From Desulfosporosinus sp. FKB (GTDB lineage Bacteria; Bacillota; Desulfitobacteriia; Desulfitobacteriales; Desulfitobacteriaceae): 64,000 bases of DNA. Below are positions 1-7,622 of the stretch, in pieces. Position 1 is the first letter of the stretch, and each line of letters starts with the position of its first letter. Both the position numbers and the translations under genes were made by a program. Location of the stretch: the NCBI RefSeq assembly GCF_002196705.1, contig NZ_NADJ01000039.1:124001-188000 (forward strand), given 5' to 3'. The notes under the pieces were generated by a model. It ran no database searches, was not told where the DNA came from, and was given only the letters and a program-made list of their open reading frames with translations.

Positions 1-1503
1 GAGGGCTATGGCCAAGTGAAACCCTTTGGCGGAGCTCTGGCTAATTACGGCGAACGCACTAAAACATCAGTTAAACTGCGTTCTGTTAAACCAGGTGATA
101 ACAAACTCGTAGAAACTATTGATGAAGTGCTCGATAAAGTCGGCATTCGTGATGGTATGACTGTTTCCTTCCATCATCATCTCCGCAATGGAGACTATGT
201 CATTAATCTGGTTATGGAAGCTATCGCTAAGCGCGGAATTAAAGATATTACCGTTGCCGCAACCGGTATTTTCAAGATCCACGAACCACTTGTTGATTAT
301 ATTAAGAGCGGAGTTATTACCGGAATTTCGGTAAACTATATTGCACCAGGTCCCGTTGCCACAGCTATCTCTAAAGGATTATTAAAAAAACCTGCAGTTC
401 TCATGAGTCATGGCGGACGTCCTCGAGCTATCGAGAGCGGCGACTTGCATATTGACGTTGCTTTTATCGCCGCTCCAACAGCAGACTTTTACGGCAACAT
501 GAACGGAGTTCATGGAAAAGCGGCTTGCGGAACATTGGCTTATGCCGTTTCGGATGCACAATATGCTGATCACGTTGTTGCCGTTACGGATAATCTAGTC
601 CCCTATCCGGCTTGCCCTATTGAAATCAGCCAAGATTACGTTGATTATGTTGTTAAAGTTGAATCAATCGGAGATCCAAATGGGATTGTTTCCGGAACTC
701 TGACTGTAACCAAAGATCCCGTGGGTTTGCGTATTGCTAAACTTGCGGCCCAGGTTATTGAAGCAACAGGCTATATTAAAGAAGGAATGTCCTTCCAAAC
801 GGGAGCAGGCGGAACTTCCTTGGCAGTTGCGGCTGAAGTTCGAAGGTTTATGAAAGAAAAGAATGTCGTTGGCAGCTTTGCTGCCGGAGGTATCACCGGT
901 TATATGGTTGATATGCTTAACGATGGGTTATTCCGTTCCCTTTTTGATGTCCAGTGTTTTGACTTAAAAGCTATTGCTTCAATGCGTGACAATCCTAAAC
1001 ACCAAAAAATGAGCGGTTCGCTTTACGGAAATCCCCATAATAGAGGTGCCGTCGTAAATAATCTTGATGTCATGATTTTAGGTGCCACCGAGATTGATAC
1101 CGACTTTAATGTTAATGTTGTCACCGGTTCTGACGGAATCATTATTGGGGCTTCCGGCGGACATAATGATACTGCCGCAGGCTCAAAACTGGCTATCGTC
1201 GTTACGAACCTAACAAAAGGCCGTCTTCCGGTTGTTAAAGATCAGGTTACAACGGTCACCACTCCTGGAGAGACAATTGATGTTCTTGTGACAGAACGAG
1301 GGATAGCAGTTAACCCTGCCCGGCAAGATCTTATTGACAAACTTAAAGATACTGACCTGCCAATCGTCCCGATTGAAGTATTGAAAAATATCGCCGAACG
1401 TTTAACCGGCAAGCCAGAACCCATTAAATTTACCGATCAAGTCGTGGCTGTTGTTGAATATCGGGATGGAACGGTCATTGATGCCGTTCGAAAACCACTC
1501 TAA
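1..1503 (+). CDS. citF: Citrate lyase alpha subunit (citrate CoA-transferase), 5' end outside the window
   Basis: CitF transfers the acyl-carrier-protein thioester from acetyl to citrate in the citrate lyase complex, the first step of anaerobic citrate fermentation in the cytoplasm. The reading frame is open to the first base of the window and reads EGYGQVKPFGG before any start, as in the N-terminal part of clostridial CitF, so the GTG at 16 is internal and the gene is cut by the window edge. Family blocks are visible: DGMTVSFHHHLRNGD near residue 50, MSHGGR, NVNVVTGSDG and GASGGH late, and VVAVVEYRDGTVID at the end. About 495 residues are present, close to full length (about 510). citE and citD would be expected upstream. 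A strong hairpin terminator follows. Confidence 0.93.
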   Translation, partial: EGYGQVKPFGGALANYGERTKTSVKLRSVKPGDNKLVETIDEVLDKVGIRDGMTVSFHHHLRNGDYVINLVMEAIAKRGIKDITVAATGIFKIHEPLVDYIKSGVITGISVNYIAPGPVATAISKGLLKKPAVLMSHGGRPRAIESGDLHIDVAFIAAPTADFYGNMNGVHGKAACGTLAYAVSDAQYADHVVAVTDNLVPYPACPIEISQDYVDYVVKVESIGDPNGIVSGTLTVTKDPVGLRIAKLAAQVIEATGYIKEGMSFQTGAGGTSLAVAAEVRRFMKEKNVVGSFAAGGITGYMVDMLNDGLFRSLFDVQCFDLKAIASMRDNPKHQKMSGSLYGNPHNRGAVVNNLDVMILGATEIDTDFNVNVVTGSDGIIIGASGGHNDTAAGSKLAIVVTNLTKGRLPVVKDQVTTVTTPGETIDVLVTERGIAVNPARQDLIDKLKDTDLPIVPIEVLKNIAERLTGKPEPIKFTDQVVAVVEYRDGTVIDAVRKPL

Positions 1504-1593
1504 ATCGTTAATCAGATTTATCTTGAGCAAAATGTTTGCATTTCAACCCACTTATAATTTATGCAATTTTATATTACCGTACCCGATTTACCG

Positions 1594-1627
1594 AGAACCC
1601 CATGTTTTAGCGGCATGGGGTTCTTAA
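1594..1627 (+). terminator. Intrinsic terminator after citF
   Basis: An 11-bp perfect stem (1594-1604 with 1614-1624, rich in C and G) with a 9-base loop is followed by TTAACTT. It lies about 90 bases after the citF stop. The U-tract is modest. The stretch 1628-1763 beyond it shows no gene that I recognise. Confidence 0.75.
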
Positions 1628-1763
1628 CTTCACCCCCAAGCCAGCTGCCTCCACCAACTATATGTAAGCACAAATCCAGGATAAATGTCTGATTAAAAAC
1701 AAAATGGCCATCACCTTCTTCAAGTGACAGCCTGATTAAACCCATGTTTTGATTCTGTAGAAG

Positions 1764-1925
1764 TCATCCATGACTAGTTTTTAAATGTTGTGGTTTAATT
1801 GCATAATCCCTTTTTCCCGGTAATCTTCGAACCAGTTTAAAAATCTGATAACACGAAGTAACGGTTACAACCGCACATGAGCCAAGAAATACACACAGCA
1901 TAATCATTGAAATCCATGCTAACAT
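1764..1925 (-). CDS. Small single-span membrane protein, 53 aa
   Basis: A 53-codon ORF starts with ATG at 1925 and ends with TGA at 1764-1766. Upstream is a good Shine-Dalgarno stretch (AAAGGGGGCG, about 5 bases before the ATG). The protein begins MLAWISMIMLCVFLGSCAVV, which is a convincing transmembrane helix, followed by a basic tail (KLVRRLPGKRD). This order suggests one membrane span with the tail in the cytoplasm. I do not recognise a family. Its support is the ribosome site together with the hydrophobic-then-basic composition. Function is unknown. The 330 bases between it and the next gene (1926-2256) show nothing I can name. Confidence 0.5.
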   Translation of the reverse strand: MLAWISMIMLCVFLGSCAVVTVTSCYQIFKLVRRLPGKRDYAIKPQHLKTSHG

Positions 1926-2256
1926 ATTAACGCCCCCTTTAAACTGTTTTGTTTAATCTAAAAACTTGTTCACAGAATGATAACCATACGCTGTTTGATT
2001 ATTAGTCAATCTATTAGAACATTTTTGAGATAGTAATTACAATCACAAATCATTAGGCTAATAAACCTCATCTTATTTTTCCCCTGGCCTTACGTTTATA
2101 GTTCACTTCCTTCTCATTTTTTCTTGTGCTAATAATAACATTCTCAAGCTTATATGTCTATAGGTAATCGCTATTTTGCTGATTAGAATTGTTAATAGCA
2201 AATCTTATGTCGATACCTAATCACGCTTCATCATTTCATGAATCTCCCTGAGAGTT

Positions 2257-2586
2257 TTATCTTCTATAAATCATAACGTCTTCATTAATAAGACTAAAAC
2301 CGCGGTCTAACCAAAACTTTTTAGCCCGTAAGTTTTTGGGCTTAAGAATTATATCAATTTTAGGTGGAAAGCCTTCAAGAAAGAAACAGATAAATGAACT
2401 TCCCAACCCTCTGCCTCTGGGATAAACAATAAAATGAATAATCTTAAAAACCGATTCCTTGTAATTAAAGCGAAATTGTATTTTCTCTAAAGGGTTTTTA
2501 TATGTATAGATATATTCATTGCTATATTGATCAATAAGTCTCTTTTCGAGCTCCATGCTATTATAGTTCTCCAGATATTTTAACAT
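2257..2586 (-). CDS. Small GNAT-type acetyltransferase-like protein
   Basis: At 109 residues this is shorter than a typical GNAT domain (about 140), but it carries the acetyl-CoA pyrophosphate-binding pattern RGRGLGSSFICFF in its middle, followed by a beta-strand (KIDIILKP) and the characteristic ending NLRAKKFWLDRGFSL. The ATG at 2586 follows GAGGGGTG at a normal distance. It would transfer an acetyl group from acetyl-CoA to an unknown amine. The N-terminal strand region is short, so it may be a minimal or slightly truncated member. It is isolated, with no operon partner on its strand. Confidence 0.6.
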   Translation of the reverse strand: MLKYLENYNSMELEKRLIDQYSNEYIYTYKNPLEKIQFRFNYKESVFKIIHFIVYPRGRGLGSSFICFFLEGFPPKIDIILKPKNLRAKKFWLDRGFSLINEDVMIYRR

Positions 2587-2787
2587 CTAAACACCCCTCA
2601 GAACTATCTTTTAAATTTGGATCTAAAAATAGTCTAGCATGTATCGCTTAAAATATTAGCTGCAATGAGTACTGAAAACGAATGAATTTTTTGATTTTTT
2701 TGTCTTATATTGTCGCTATTTTGCATATCAAGCTATCTATTGCAATCAGCTATTATCGTTAAACAAACAGAATTTGATAAAGCCTTA

Positions 2788-2816
2788 TTGCTTTTAATAG
2801 AGATAAAGAGTAATAT
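2788..2816 (+). promoter_or_regulatory. Probable sigma-A promoter of the ABC-F gene
   Basis: TTGCTT (2788-2793), a 17-base spacer and TAATAT (2811-2816) lie just before the leader peptide of the ABC-F gene. The predicted transcript would start near 2823, giving a leader of about 245 bases before the 3067 start codon. The -35 box is a partial match only. Confidence 0.45.
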
Positions 2817-2848
2817 TAAAGAAGTAACAGAAGATTGGAGTTGAAAAG

Positions 2849-2869
2849 ATGCGTAATTTTTCTTGCTAA
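2849..2869 (+). CDS. Leader peptide of the ABC-F attenuator, 6 codons
   Basis: A six-codon ORF, MRNFSC followed by TAA, sits at the head of the long leader of the ABC-F gene, with a TTGGAG ribosome site about 9 bases upstream. Short leader peptides of this kind sense ribosome stalling by antibiotics in ABC-F and erm-type resistance genes. Assignment rests on position, ribosome site and the attenuator downstream. A longer ORF from ATG 2894 (beginning MVTYYRLFCC) overlaps the same leader and is an alternative sensor. Confidence 0.45.
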   Translation: MRNFSC

Positions 2870-2929
2870 ACTATTAAGCATGATGAAATAAGTATGGTTA
2901 CCTATTACCGCTTGTTTTGTTGTGCATAT

Positions 2930-3049
2930 GCAAGAAAGTTACTATCTCTTTTCACTCAAATAATACCTCCCTGCCACACCTATATAGGTTTGGTTTTGTT
3001 GTGTATTTGCGAGCTGCAAGAATTAACTTTCTTGCAGCTCTTAATTTTT
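2930..3049 (+). promoter_or_regulatory. Transcription attenuator (terminator and antiterminator) before the ABC-F gene
   Basis: A terminator hairpin has a perfect 12-bp stem (3011-3022 with 3029-3040), a six-base loop and the U-rich tail TTAATTTTT. It ends 18 bases before the start codon of the resistance gene. An upstream segment, 2930-2941 (GCAAGAAAGTTA), is exactly complementary over 12 bases to 3024-3035, which is the loop and right arm of the terminator. The two pairings exclude each other, so the upstream segment is an antiterminator. A stalled ribosome on the leader would be expected to shift the balance and let transcription continue. Confidence 0.75.
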
Positions 3050-3066
3050 CACAGGAGGATAAAACC

Positions 3067-4566
3067 ATGTCGCTAATAAATGTTGCAAATCTAACCTTTG
3101 CCTATGATGGCAGTTATGATAATGTCTTTGAAAATGTCAGCTTTCAGATTAACACAGATTGGAAACTGGGCTTTACGGGCAGAAACGGCAGAGGGAAGAC
3201 AACATTTCTCCATTTATTGCTCGGCAACTATAAATACAGCGGTCATATTTCTGCCAATATCAGTTTTGAATATTTTCCGTTCAATGTAGAGGCTAAGGAA
3301 AATAAAACTCTCGATGTTATTAACGACCTTTTCCCAGATTATATTCACTGGGAGTTAATACGTGAACTCTCTCAGCTCAACGTTTCTGAGAAAGTTTTGT
3401 ATCGTCCTTTCGATACATTGTCAAACGGAGAACAAACGAAAGTGCTGCTCGCAACGTTGTTTCTTAAAGAAAATAGTTTTCTATTAATTGATGAACCCAC
3501 TAATCATCTTGATATGGCAGCCAGAAAATTGGTTAGTGACTATCTCAAGACCAAACGGGGGTTTATTCTCGTCTCACATGACAGGGCTTTTCTAGATAAC
3601 TGCATCGACCATATTCTTTCGATTAATAAGACTAATTTAGAAATCCAAAAAGGTAATTTTTCCTCTTGGTGGAAAAATAAACAAAGACAAGATAGCTTTG
3701 AGCTTGCCGAAAATGAGAAGCTGAAAAAAGACATTGATCGCTTGAACGATTCTGCCAAGCGAACGAACAACTGGTCCGATGAAGTGGAAAAAACTAAAAA
3801 AGGAACCAGGAATTCTGGAAGCAAGCCCGATAAAGGGTACATTGGCCACAAGGCGGCCAAAATGATGAAACGCTCTAAGTCAATGGAAAAGAGACAACAA
3901 GCGGCCATTGATGAAAAGTCTATGCTTCTCAAAAATCTTGAAGACTCCGACAGCCTTAAGATTTCACCTCTGGCTTATCATAATGAACGATTCGCTGAAC
4001 TCGAAAATGTTTCCATTTATTACGATGAAAAGGCGGTTTGCGAAGCTATAAGCTTTACCATTGAGCAAGGGGATCGGATTGCCCTTATTGGTAAAAACGG
4101 CTCAGGAAAATCAAGCCTTTTAAAACTGATTTGCGGTGAGTCTATAAACTATACAGGTAATTTCCGAAAAGGAAGCCAACTTGTAATATCCTATGTTTCG
4201 CAGGACACCTCACATCTTCAAGGTAGTTTAAAGGACTTTGCTCAAGACAACGGAATTGATGAAAGCCTTTTTAAAACAATTTTAAGAAAGCTTGGTTTCG
4301 CCAGAGTTCAATTTGAAAAGAATATCGAAACATTTAGCGGTGGCCAGAAGAAAAAGGTACTGATTGCCCAAAGTTTATGCGAAAAAGCTCATCTCTATAT
4401 TTGGGATGAACCACTCAACTATATTGATGTAATTTCTCGGATACAAATCGAAGAGTTATTGCTTGAATACCAGCCGACTATTTTATTTGTTGAACATGAT
4501 AGGTCATTCAGCGAGAACCTTGCAACAAAGTTTGTTAAATGTTTGGATACCTGTAGATCCCACTAA
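3067..4566 (+). CDS. ABC-F ribosome-protection ATPase, Lsa-like
   Basis: This is a soluble tandem ATPase of the ABC-F family. These bind the ribosomal E site and dislodge lincosamide, streptogramin A or pleuromutilin drugs, or act as translation factors. The ATG at 3067 follows AGGAGG at good spacing and gives 499 residues, the length of Lsa proteins; the frame is open further upstream but that part lies inside the attenuator. Domain 1 has GRNGRGKTT, LSNGEQTK and LLIDEPTNHLD. A charged linker of about 100 residues follows, then domain 2 has GKNGSGKSS, FSGGQKKK and the diagnostic WDEPLNYID of the Lsa branch. There are no membrane segments. The attenuated leader argues for drug-inducible resistance. 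Exact subclass and drug spectrum cannot be read from sequence. Confidence 0.9.
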   Translation: MSLINVANLTFAYDGSYDNVFENVSFQINTDWKLGFTGRNGRGKTTFLHLLLGNYKYSGHISANISFEYFPFNVEAKENKTLDVINDLFPDYIHWELIRELSQLNVSEKVLYRPFDTLSNGEQTKVLLATLFLKENSFLLIDEPTNHLDMAARKLVSDYLKTKRGFILVSHDRAFLDNCIDHILSINKTNLEIQKGNFSSWWKNKQRQDSFELAENEKLKKDIDRLNDSAKRTNNWSDEVEKTKKGTRNSGSKPDKGYIGHKAAKMMKRSKSMEKRQQAAIDEKSMLLKNLEDSDSLKISPLAYHNERFAELENVSIYYDEKAVCEAISFTIEQGDRIALIGKNGSGKSSLLKLICGESINYTGNFRKGSQLVISYVSQDTSHLQGSLKDFAQDNGIDESLFKTILRKLGFARVQFEKNIETFSGGQKKKVLIAQSLCEKAHLYIWDEPLNYIDVISRIQIEELLLEYQPTILFVEHDRSFSENLATKFVKCLDTCRSH

Positions 4567-4635
4567 GATTGTTTACTCAAAATCCATTTCGGGCTGAAAT
4601 CTCCCTTCCTATGCTGGAGATACCGCCGCAGGCAA

Positions 4636-4680
4636 AGCGTCCAAAACTATTGATTACAATGGCTTTGGACGCTCTTTTTC
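4636..4680 (+). terminator. Intrinsic terminator after the ABC-F gene
   Basis: A 10-bp stem (4636-4645 AGCGTCCAAA with 4664-4673) is followed by CTTTTTC. It lies about 70 bases beyond the ABC-F stop and separates this gene from the marR unit. Confidence 0.8.
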
Positions 4681-4710
4681 GTTAGTTTTACCTTCAAGTA
4701 ACCAAACAAA

Positions 4711-4739
4711 TTGACATCTTAGGTTTTTCGACATATAAT
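4711..4739 (+). promoter_or_regulatory. Consensus sigma-A promoter of marR
   Basis: TTGACA (4711-4716), a 17-base spacer and TATAAT (4734-4739) form a perfect housekeeping promoter. The palindromic operator at 4743-4754 lies over the predicted start of transcription, so a bound repressor would block it. Confidence 0.85.
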
Positions 4740-4742
4740 TAC

Positions 4743-4754
4743 TTAGAATTCTAA
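4743..4754. promoter_or_regulatory. MarR-type operator 1
   Basis: This is the perfect palindrome TTAGAATTCTAA, inside the longer block ATTACTTAGAATTCTAAT that recurs before the MATE gene. It sits four bases downstream of the -10 box. Size and symmetry fit MarR-family sites. The assignment is inferred from position and repetition. Confidence 0.7.
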
Positions 4755-4798
4755 TCAAATTAGTCCTACATTATTTTCTTAAGCAAGAAGGGATAAGA

Positions 4799-5245
4799 TT
4801 GGCTAAACACAGAGAGGATAGAATCTATGAATTTTACCTCAGAAATATTGTTCACGCTATCAAACAACTGCAAGATTCAAAATTGACTCCTTATAATATT
4901 ACAAATCAGCAGGCCCGATTATTAGGTGACATTTATGAACAACTACAAAAGGAAAAACAATTATGTCAAAAAGATCTTGAACACACTATGAATTTGCGAG
5001 GATCTTCCATTACTAGTTTATTGCAGGGGTTAGAGAGAAAAGGATTTATCTCCAGAAATTCGGGAGAAGATGATGGACGAACGAAACAACTGCAAATTAC
5101 CGAAAAAGGAACAAAGTTAATCAAAGAAATGGCAGAAGTTTTTCAGAATGTAGAATCTTTACTACTTCAGGGAATGACTGAAGACGAGAAGGAAACCTAT
5201 AAAAAACTGCTAAAAATCTCTTATCAAAACTTCAAGATGAGATAA
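4799..5245 (+). CDS. MarR family transcriptional regulator
   Basis: This 148-residue winged-helix repressor has the family layout: an N-terminal dimer helix, a helix-turn-helix (CQKDLEHTMNLRGSSITSLL, about residues 60-80), and the wing with GEDDGRTKQLQITEKG, containing the conserved D-x-R-x-K signature. The start is TTG at 4799 after AGAAGGGA. The gene has a consensus promoter with a palindrome over the start site and lies 48 bases before a MATE efflux gene, whose upstream region repeats the same palindrome. The natural reading is a ligand-responsive repressor of itself and of the pump. The inducing ligand is unknown. Confidence 0.88.
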   Translation: MAKHREDRIYEFYLRNIVHAIKQLQDSKLTPYNITNQQARLLGDIYEQLQKEKQLCQKDLEHTMNLRGSSITSLLQGLERKGFISRNSGEDDGRTKQLQITEKGTKLIKEMAEVFQNVESLLLQGMTEDEKETYKKLLKISYQNFKMR

Positions 5246-5262
5246 TTTTTTTCAATGATTAC

Positions 5263-5274
5263 TTAGAATTCTAA
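5263..5274. promoter_or_regulatory. MarR-type operator 2, before the MATE gene
   Basis: This is a second exact copy of TTAGAATTCTAA in the same 18-base context as operator 1. It lies between marR and the transporter gene, about 20 bases before its start codon. It suggests that the repressor controls the pump at a second point. Confidence 0.65.
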
Positions 5275-5293
5275 TTAATTATAAGGAAGTGAC

Positions 5294-6649
5294 ATGACCA
5301 TGAATCAAATAGAATCAAACACCTATTATTTTGAAGGCTCCCCCATCTGGAGGGCTATTGTTCATATGTCCTTACCCATGATTCTCGGAATGTCCCTAAA
5401 TATAATTTACAACATCGTTGATGCATTTTTTATTGGAGAACTTCATCATACTGCCATGATGTCTGCGGTTACTTTGGCGTTGCCCTTTACAACCATTCTT
5501 ATGGCAATTGGCAACTTATTTGGAACAGGAGGAGGAACATTTATATCGCGCCTTTTGGGAGAAAAAAAAGCAGACGAGGCTAAAATTGTTTCGTCTGTAA
5601 CCTTATACTTTTGTTTGTTAACCGGACTATTATTGATGATTCTATGCATCCCGCTGCTTCACCCCATTTTGGAGATCCTGGGGGCAAAGAAGGATACCCT
5701 GCTATTTACTCAAGGGTATATTCTCGTCTTCATTATAGGGAGTCCTATTGTTATTGCAAACTTTGCCTTGGAGCAAGTTGTACGTGCCGAAGGCGCTTCC
5801 ACCGCTTCCATGAATGGAATGGGAATGAGTGTTATCGTGAATATTATTTTAGATCCAATTCTTATTTTCACTTGTCACCTAAATATTGTCGGAGCGGCGA
5901 TAGGAACTATCCTAGGCAACCTTTGTGCTGTGATTTACTATATTCTTTATCTTCAAAGGAAAAGTCCGTCTCTCACAGCTTCAATTAAACTATTCAAACC
6001 TAGTTTAACGATAACAAAAGAACTATTTAAAGTTGGATTATCAGCTTTATTAATGGATGCCTTTTTAATTATATCTGGATTGTTACTCAATAACTTTTCA
6101 GCATATTACGGGGATTATGCGGTTGCCGGTTTTGGTATTTCCCAACGAATTGTACAACTTTCTGACTTCATTGGGATGGGCTTATTTATGGGCGTAGTAC
6201 CACTCATTGCTTATGCCTATACAGCCAAAAATATAGACCGAATGATGAAAATCATTAAGTCTACTGCAACCTATATTATAGTTCTGATTACTTTAATCTC
6301 CCTAACATTGCTGACATTCCGTACCCAAGTTATCCGGTTGTTCAGCAGTGACTTAGAGGTCATCCGCGTTGGAACTTTAATTTTAACAGCAATGTTAATA
6401 TCATCATTATTCACCAGCATTTCAGGATTATTTACAGGGGTTTTTCAAGGGCTTGGACGAGAAAAAGAAGCTACAATCATGTCGGTAGCACAAGGGCTAA
6501 TCTTAATATCCGTCATGATAACTGGAAACATTTTTTGGGGTTTGCATGGCGTAATATGGTCTCTTACAATATCTGAAATCATAGCTAGTTTCATCGGATT
6601 GACACTCTGGATTCATCTAAAACAAGCTGCTTTACTACAAAACATTTGA
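5294..6649 (+). CDS. MATE family multidrug efflux transporter
   Basis: This 451-residue integral membrane protein exports drugs or metabolites using a Na+ or H+ gradient. It shows about 12 hydrophobic segments and MATE hallmarks: MSLPMILGMSLNIIYNIVDAFFIG at the first helix, GNLFGTGGGTFISRLLG with the conserved small-residue loop near residue 75, and a second-half repeat with VGLSALLMDAFLIISG and SGLFTGVFQGLGREKEA. The start ATG 5294 follows AAGGAAGTG; a second ATG six bases later is also possible. It forms a two-gene unit with marR. Closest in style to the MepA/NorM-like group of Firmicutes. The substrate is unknown. Confidence 0.9.
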   Translation: MTMNQIESNTYYFEGSPIWRAIVHMSLPMILGMSLNIIYNIVDAFFIGELHHTAMMSAVTLALPFTTILMAIGNLFGTGGGTFISRLLGEKKADEAKIVSSVTLYFCLLTGLLLMILCIPLLHPILEILGAKKDTLLFTQGYILVFIIGSPIVIANFALEQVVRAEGASTASMNGMGMSVIVNIILDPILIFTCHLNIVGAAIGTILGNLCAVIYYILYLQRKSPSLTASIKLFKPSLTITKELFKVGLSALLMDAFLIISGLLLNNFSAYYGDYAVAGFGISQRIVQLSDFIGMGLFMGVVPLIAYAYTAKNIDRMMKIIKSTATYIIVLITLISLTLLTFRTQVIRLFSSDLEVIRVGTLILTAMLISSLFTSISGLFTGVFQGLGREKEATIMSVAQGLILISVMITGNIFWGLHGVIWSLTISEIIASFIGLTLWIHLKQAALLQNI

Positions 6650-6656
6650 ATACCTT

Positions 6657-6950
6657 CTACTGGCTCTCTGTATGGGCGACAAAATTCCACATTACGCCAA
6701 ACTTATCAAAAACAACACCGTGGCAAGGGCTGAAAAAAGTTTTCTGAAGAGGTATACCCACTTTCCCTTCTTCTGCTAATACAGAAAAAGCTTGCTTTAC
6801 TTCATCAATACTGCCTTCTACAGCTATAGATACCCTTTCAGAGAGGGCATCGTTCAACTCACCCATACAATCGGACAGACGCATAAAATTATCGTCAAAG
6901 GGTATTGTTGCCTGTATGATCCAGTCCTTTTGGTTGTCAGGAATCAACAT
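6657..6950 (-). pseudogene. Truncated PhnB-like VOC (glyoxalase-fold) protein
   Basis: Ninety-seven residues correspond to the C-terminal two thirds of a PhnB/YjdN-type vicinal-oxygen-chelate protein: DWIIQATIPFDDNFMRLSDCMG, EEGKVGIPLQKTFFSPCHGVVFDKFGVMWNF. The usual N-terminal start (a block like INPYLFFNGN and an ADExPxxP segment) is missing. Upstream in the same frame only a proline- and leucine-rich stretch without a start codon is open, up to a stop near 7065. No ribosome site precedes the ATG at 6950. It looks like a remnant that lost its front end. It is convergent with the MATE gene, 7 bases away. Confidence 0.6.
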
Positions 6951-7088
6951 GGGGTTGTCCGGACTTTGCGGAAGCGGATAAAGAATTTGGGCAATTTGCG
7001 CTGAGCCGGAACGATCAGGGATTAACGGAAGAAGGACAGTTTTAGCTGTCCCCTTTCGGTTTCTTCATGTTCCAAAATGATTCTTTTC

Positions 7089-7187
7089 CTACCCTTTTCC
7101 TTTCGCTTTTCCTTTACGTGGCCCAGCCCCTTTACTTTGCCCTTTTCCAGGTCCATTTCCCGTGTCTTGATCATTATTGTTACCCAT
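7089..7187 (-). CDS. Tiny Gly/Lys-rich basic protein, 32 aa
   Basis: A 33-codon ORF begins with ATG at 7187 after a strong AAGGAGGA site about 10 bases upstream and ends with TAG at 7089-7091. The product starts MGNNNDQDTGNGPGKGQSKG and ends in repeating G-K motifs; it is strongly basic, disordered and has no hydrophobic segment. Such peptides resemble small acid-soluble or nucleic-acid-associated spore proteins in composition only; I do not recognise a family. The ribosome site and the clean stop support a real gene. Confidence 0.5.
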   Translation of the reverse strand: MGNNNDQDTGNGPGKGQSKGAGPRKGKAKGKG

Positions 7188-7270
7188 AAGCCAAAGTCCT
7201 CCTTTACTAAACTTATGAACTCTTCACTAGGGTAACCTTAAATATAAGAAAGATGTCTGGATAGTAATGG

Positions 7271-7515
7271 TTATTCATTACAATATGGCAAGCCCTTTGA
7301 ACAGTTCTTAGCCAAGAAAAGAACATCAGTAACTAAACCTCGAAACGTTGATACTAAATCAGACCGAGCACTATTCGTGTCTGCAATTCCATACTCCACC
7401 AAAGATAACCGATTTCTGGTGAAGTTGGCATAATATTAGACACGTTATGTTGAAAGGCTCCATAAGAAACCTGTTCTTGTTGGGTTGATGGCTGATTGAA
7501 TTCTTGTACGATCAT
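7271..7515 (-). pseudogene. Frameshifted small hypothetical gene
   Basis: An ATG at 7515 with an ideal AAAAGGAGGT site opens a frame reading MIVQEFNQPSTQQEQVSYGA and on to MPTSPEIGYLW near 7399. It then passes into out-of-frame codons and stops at 7354. One frame over, from about 7396 to the stop at 7271-7273, the sequence continues sensibly (VEYGIADTNSARSDLVSTFR, then GLVTDVLFLAKNCSKG). Joined, they give about 80 residues. The block MPTSPEIGYLW followed by a short helix recalls ferritin-like DUF3231 or spore-coat proteins, but I am not sure. A single-base loss between 7393 and 7399 explains it. A sequencing error is the alternative. Confidence 0.5.
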
Positions 7516-7622
7516 TATTTTTACCTCCTTTTGAATATAGTAGTCTCTTTACTAGCTTATCCTTCAAAAGGTTTTTTATGGTCTATTTCCTTCTTAAAAA
7601 ATATTGCGTCCTAACCCCGCTC

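Noticed and set aside
2894-3076. 60-aa ORF and upstream extension of the ABC-F frame to 2917
   Set aside because: Both lie within the attenuator leader. The AGGAGG site and Lsa homology put the true start at 3067. The 60-aa ORF may at most act as a leader peptide.
3540-3932. 130-aa ORF antisense to the ABC-F gene
   Set aside because: Shadow of a conserved coding region; no family features.
4743-5274. The two TTAGAATTCTAA copies as chance EcoRI sites
   Set aside because: Both copies share an 18-base context and lie at regulatory positions; chance is unlikely.
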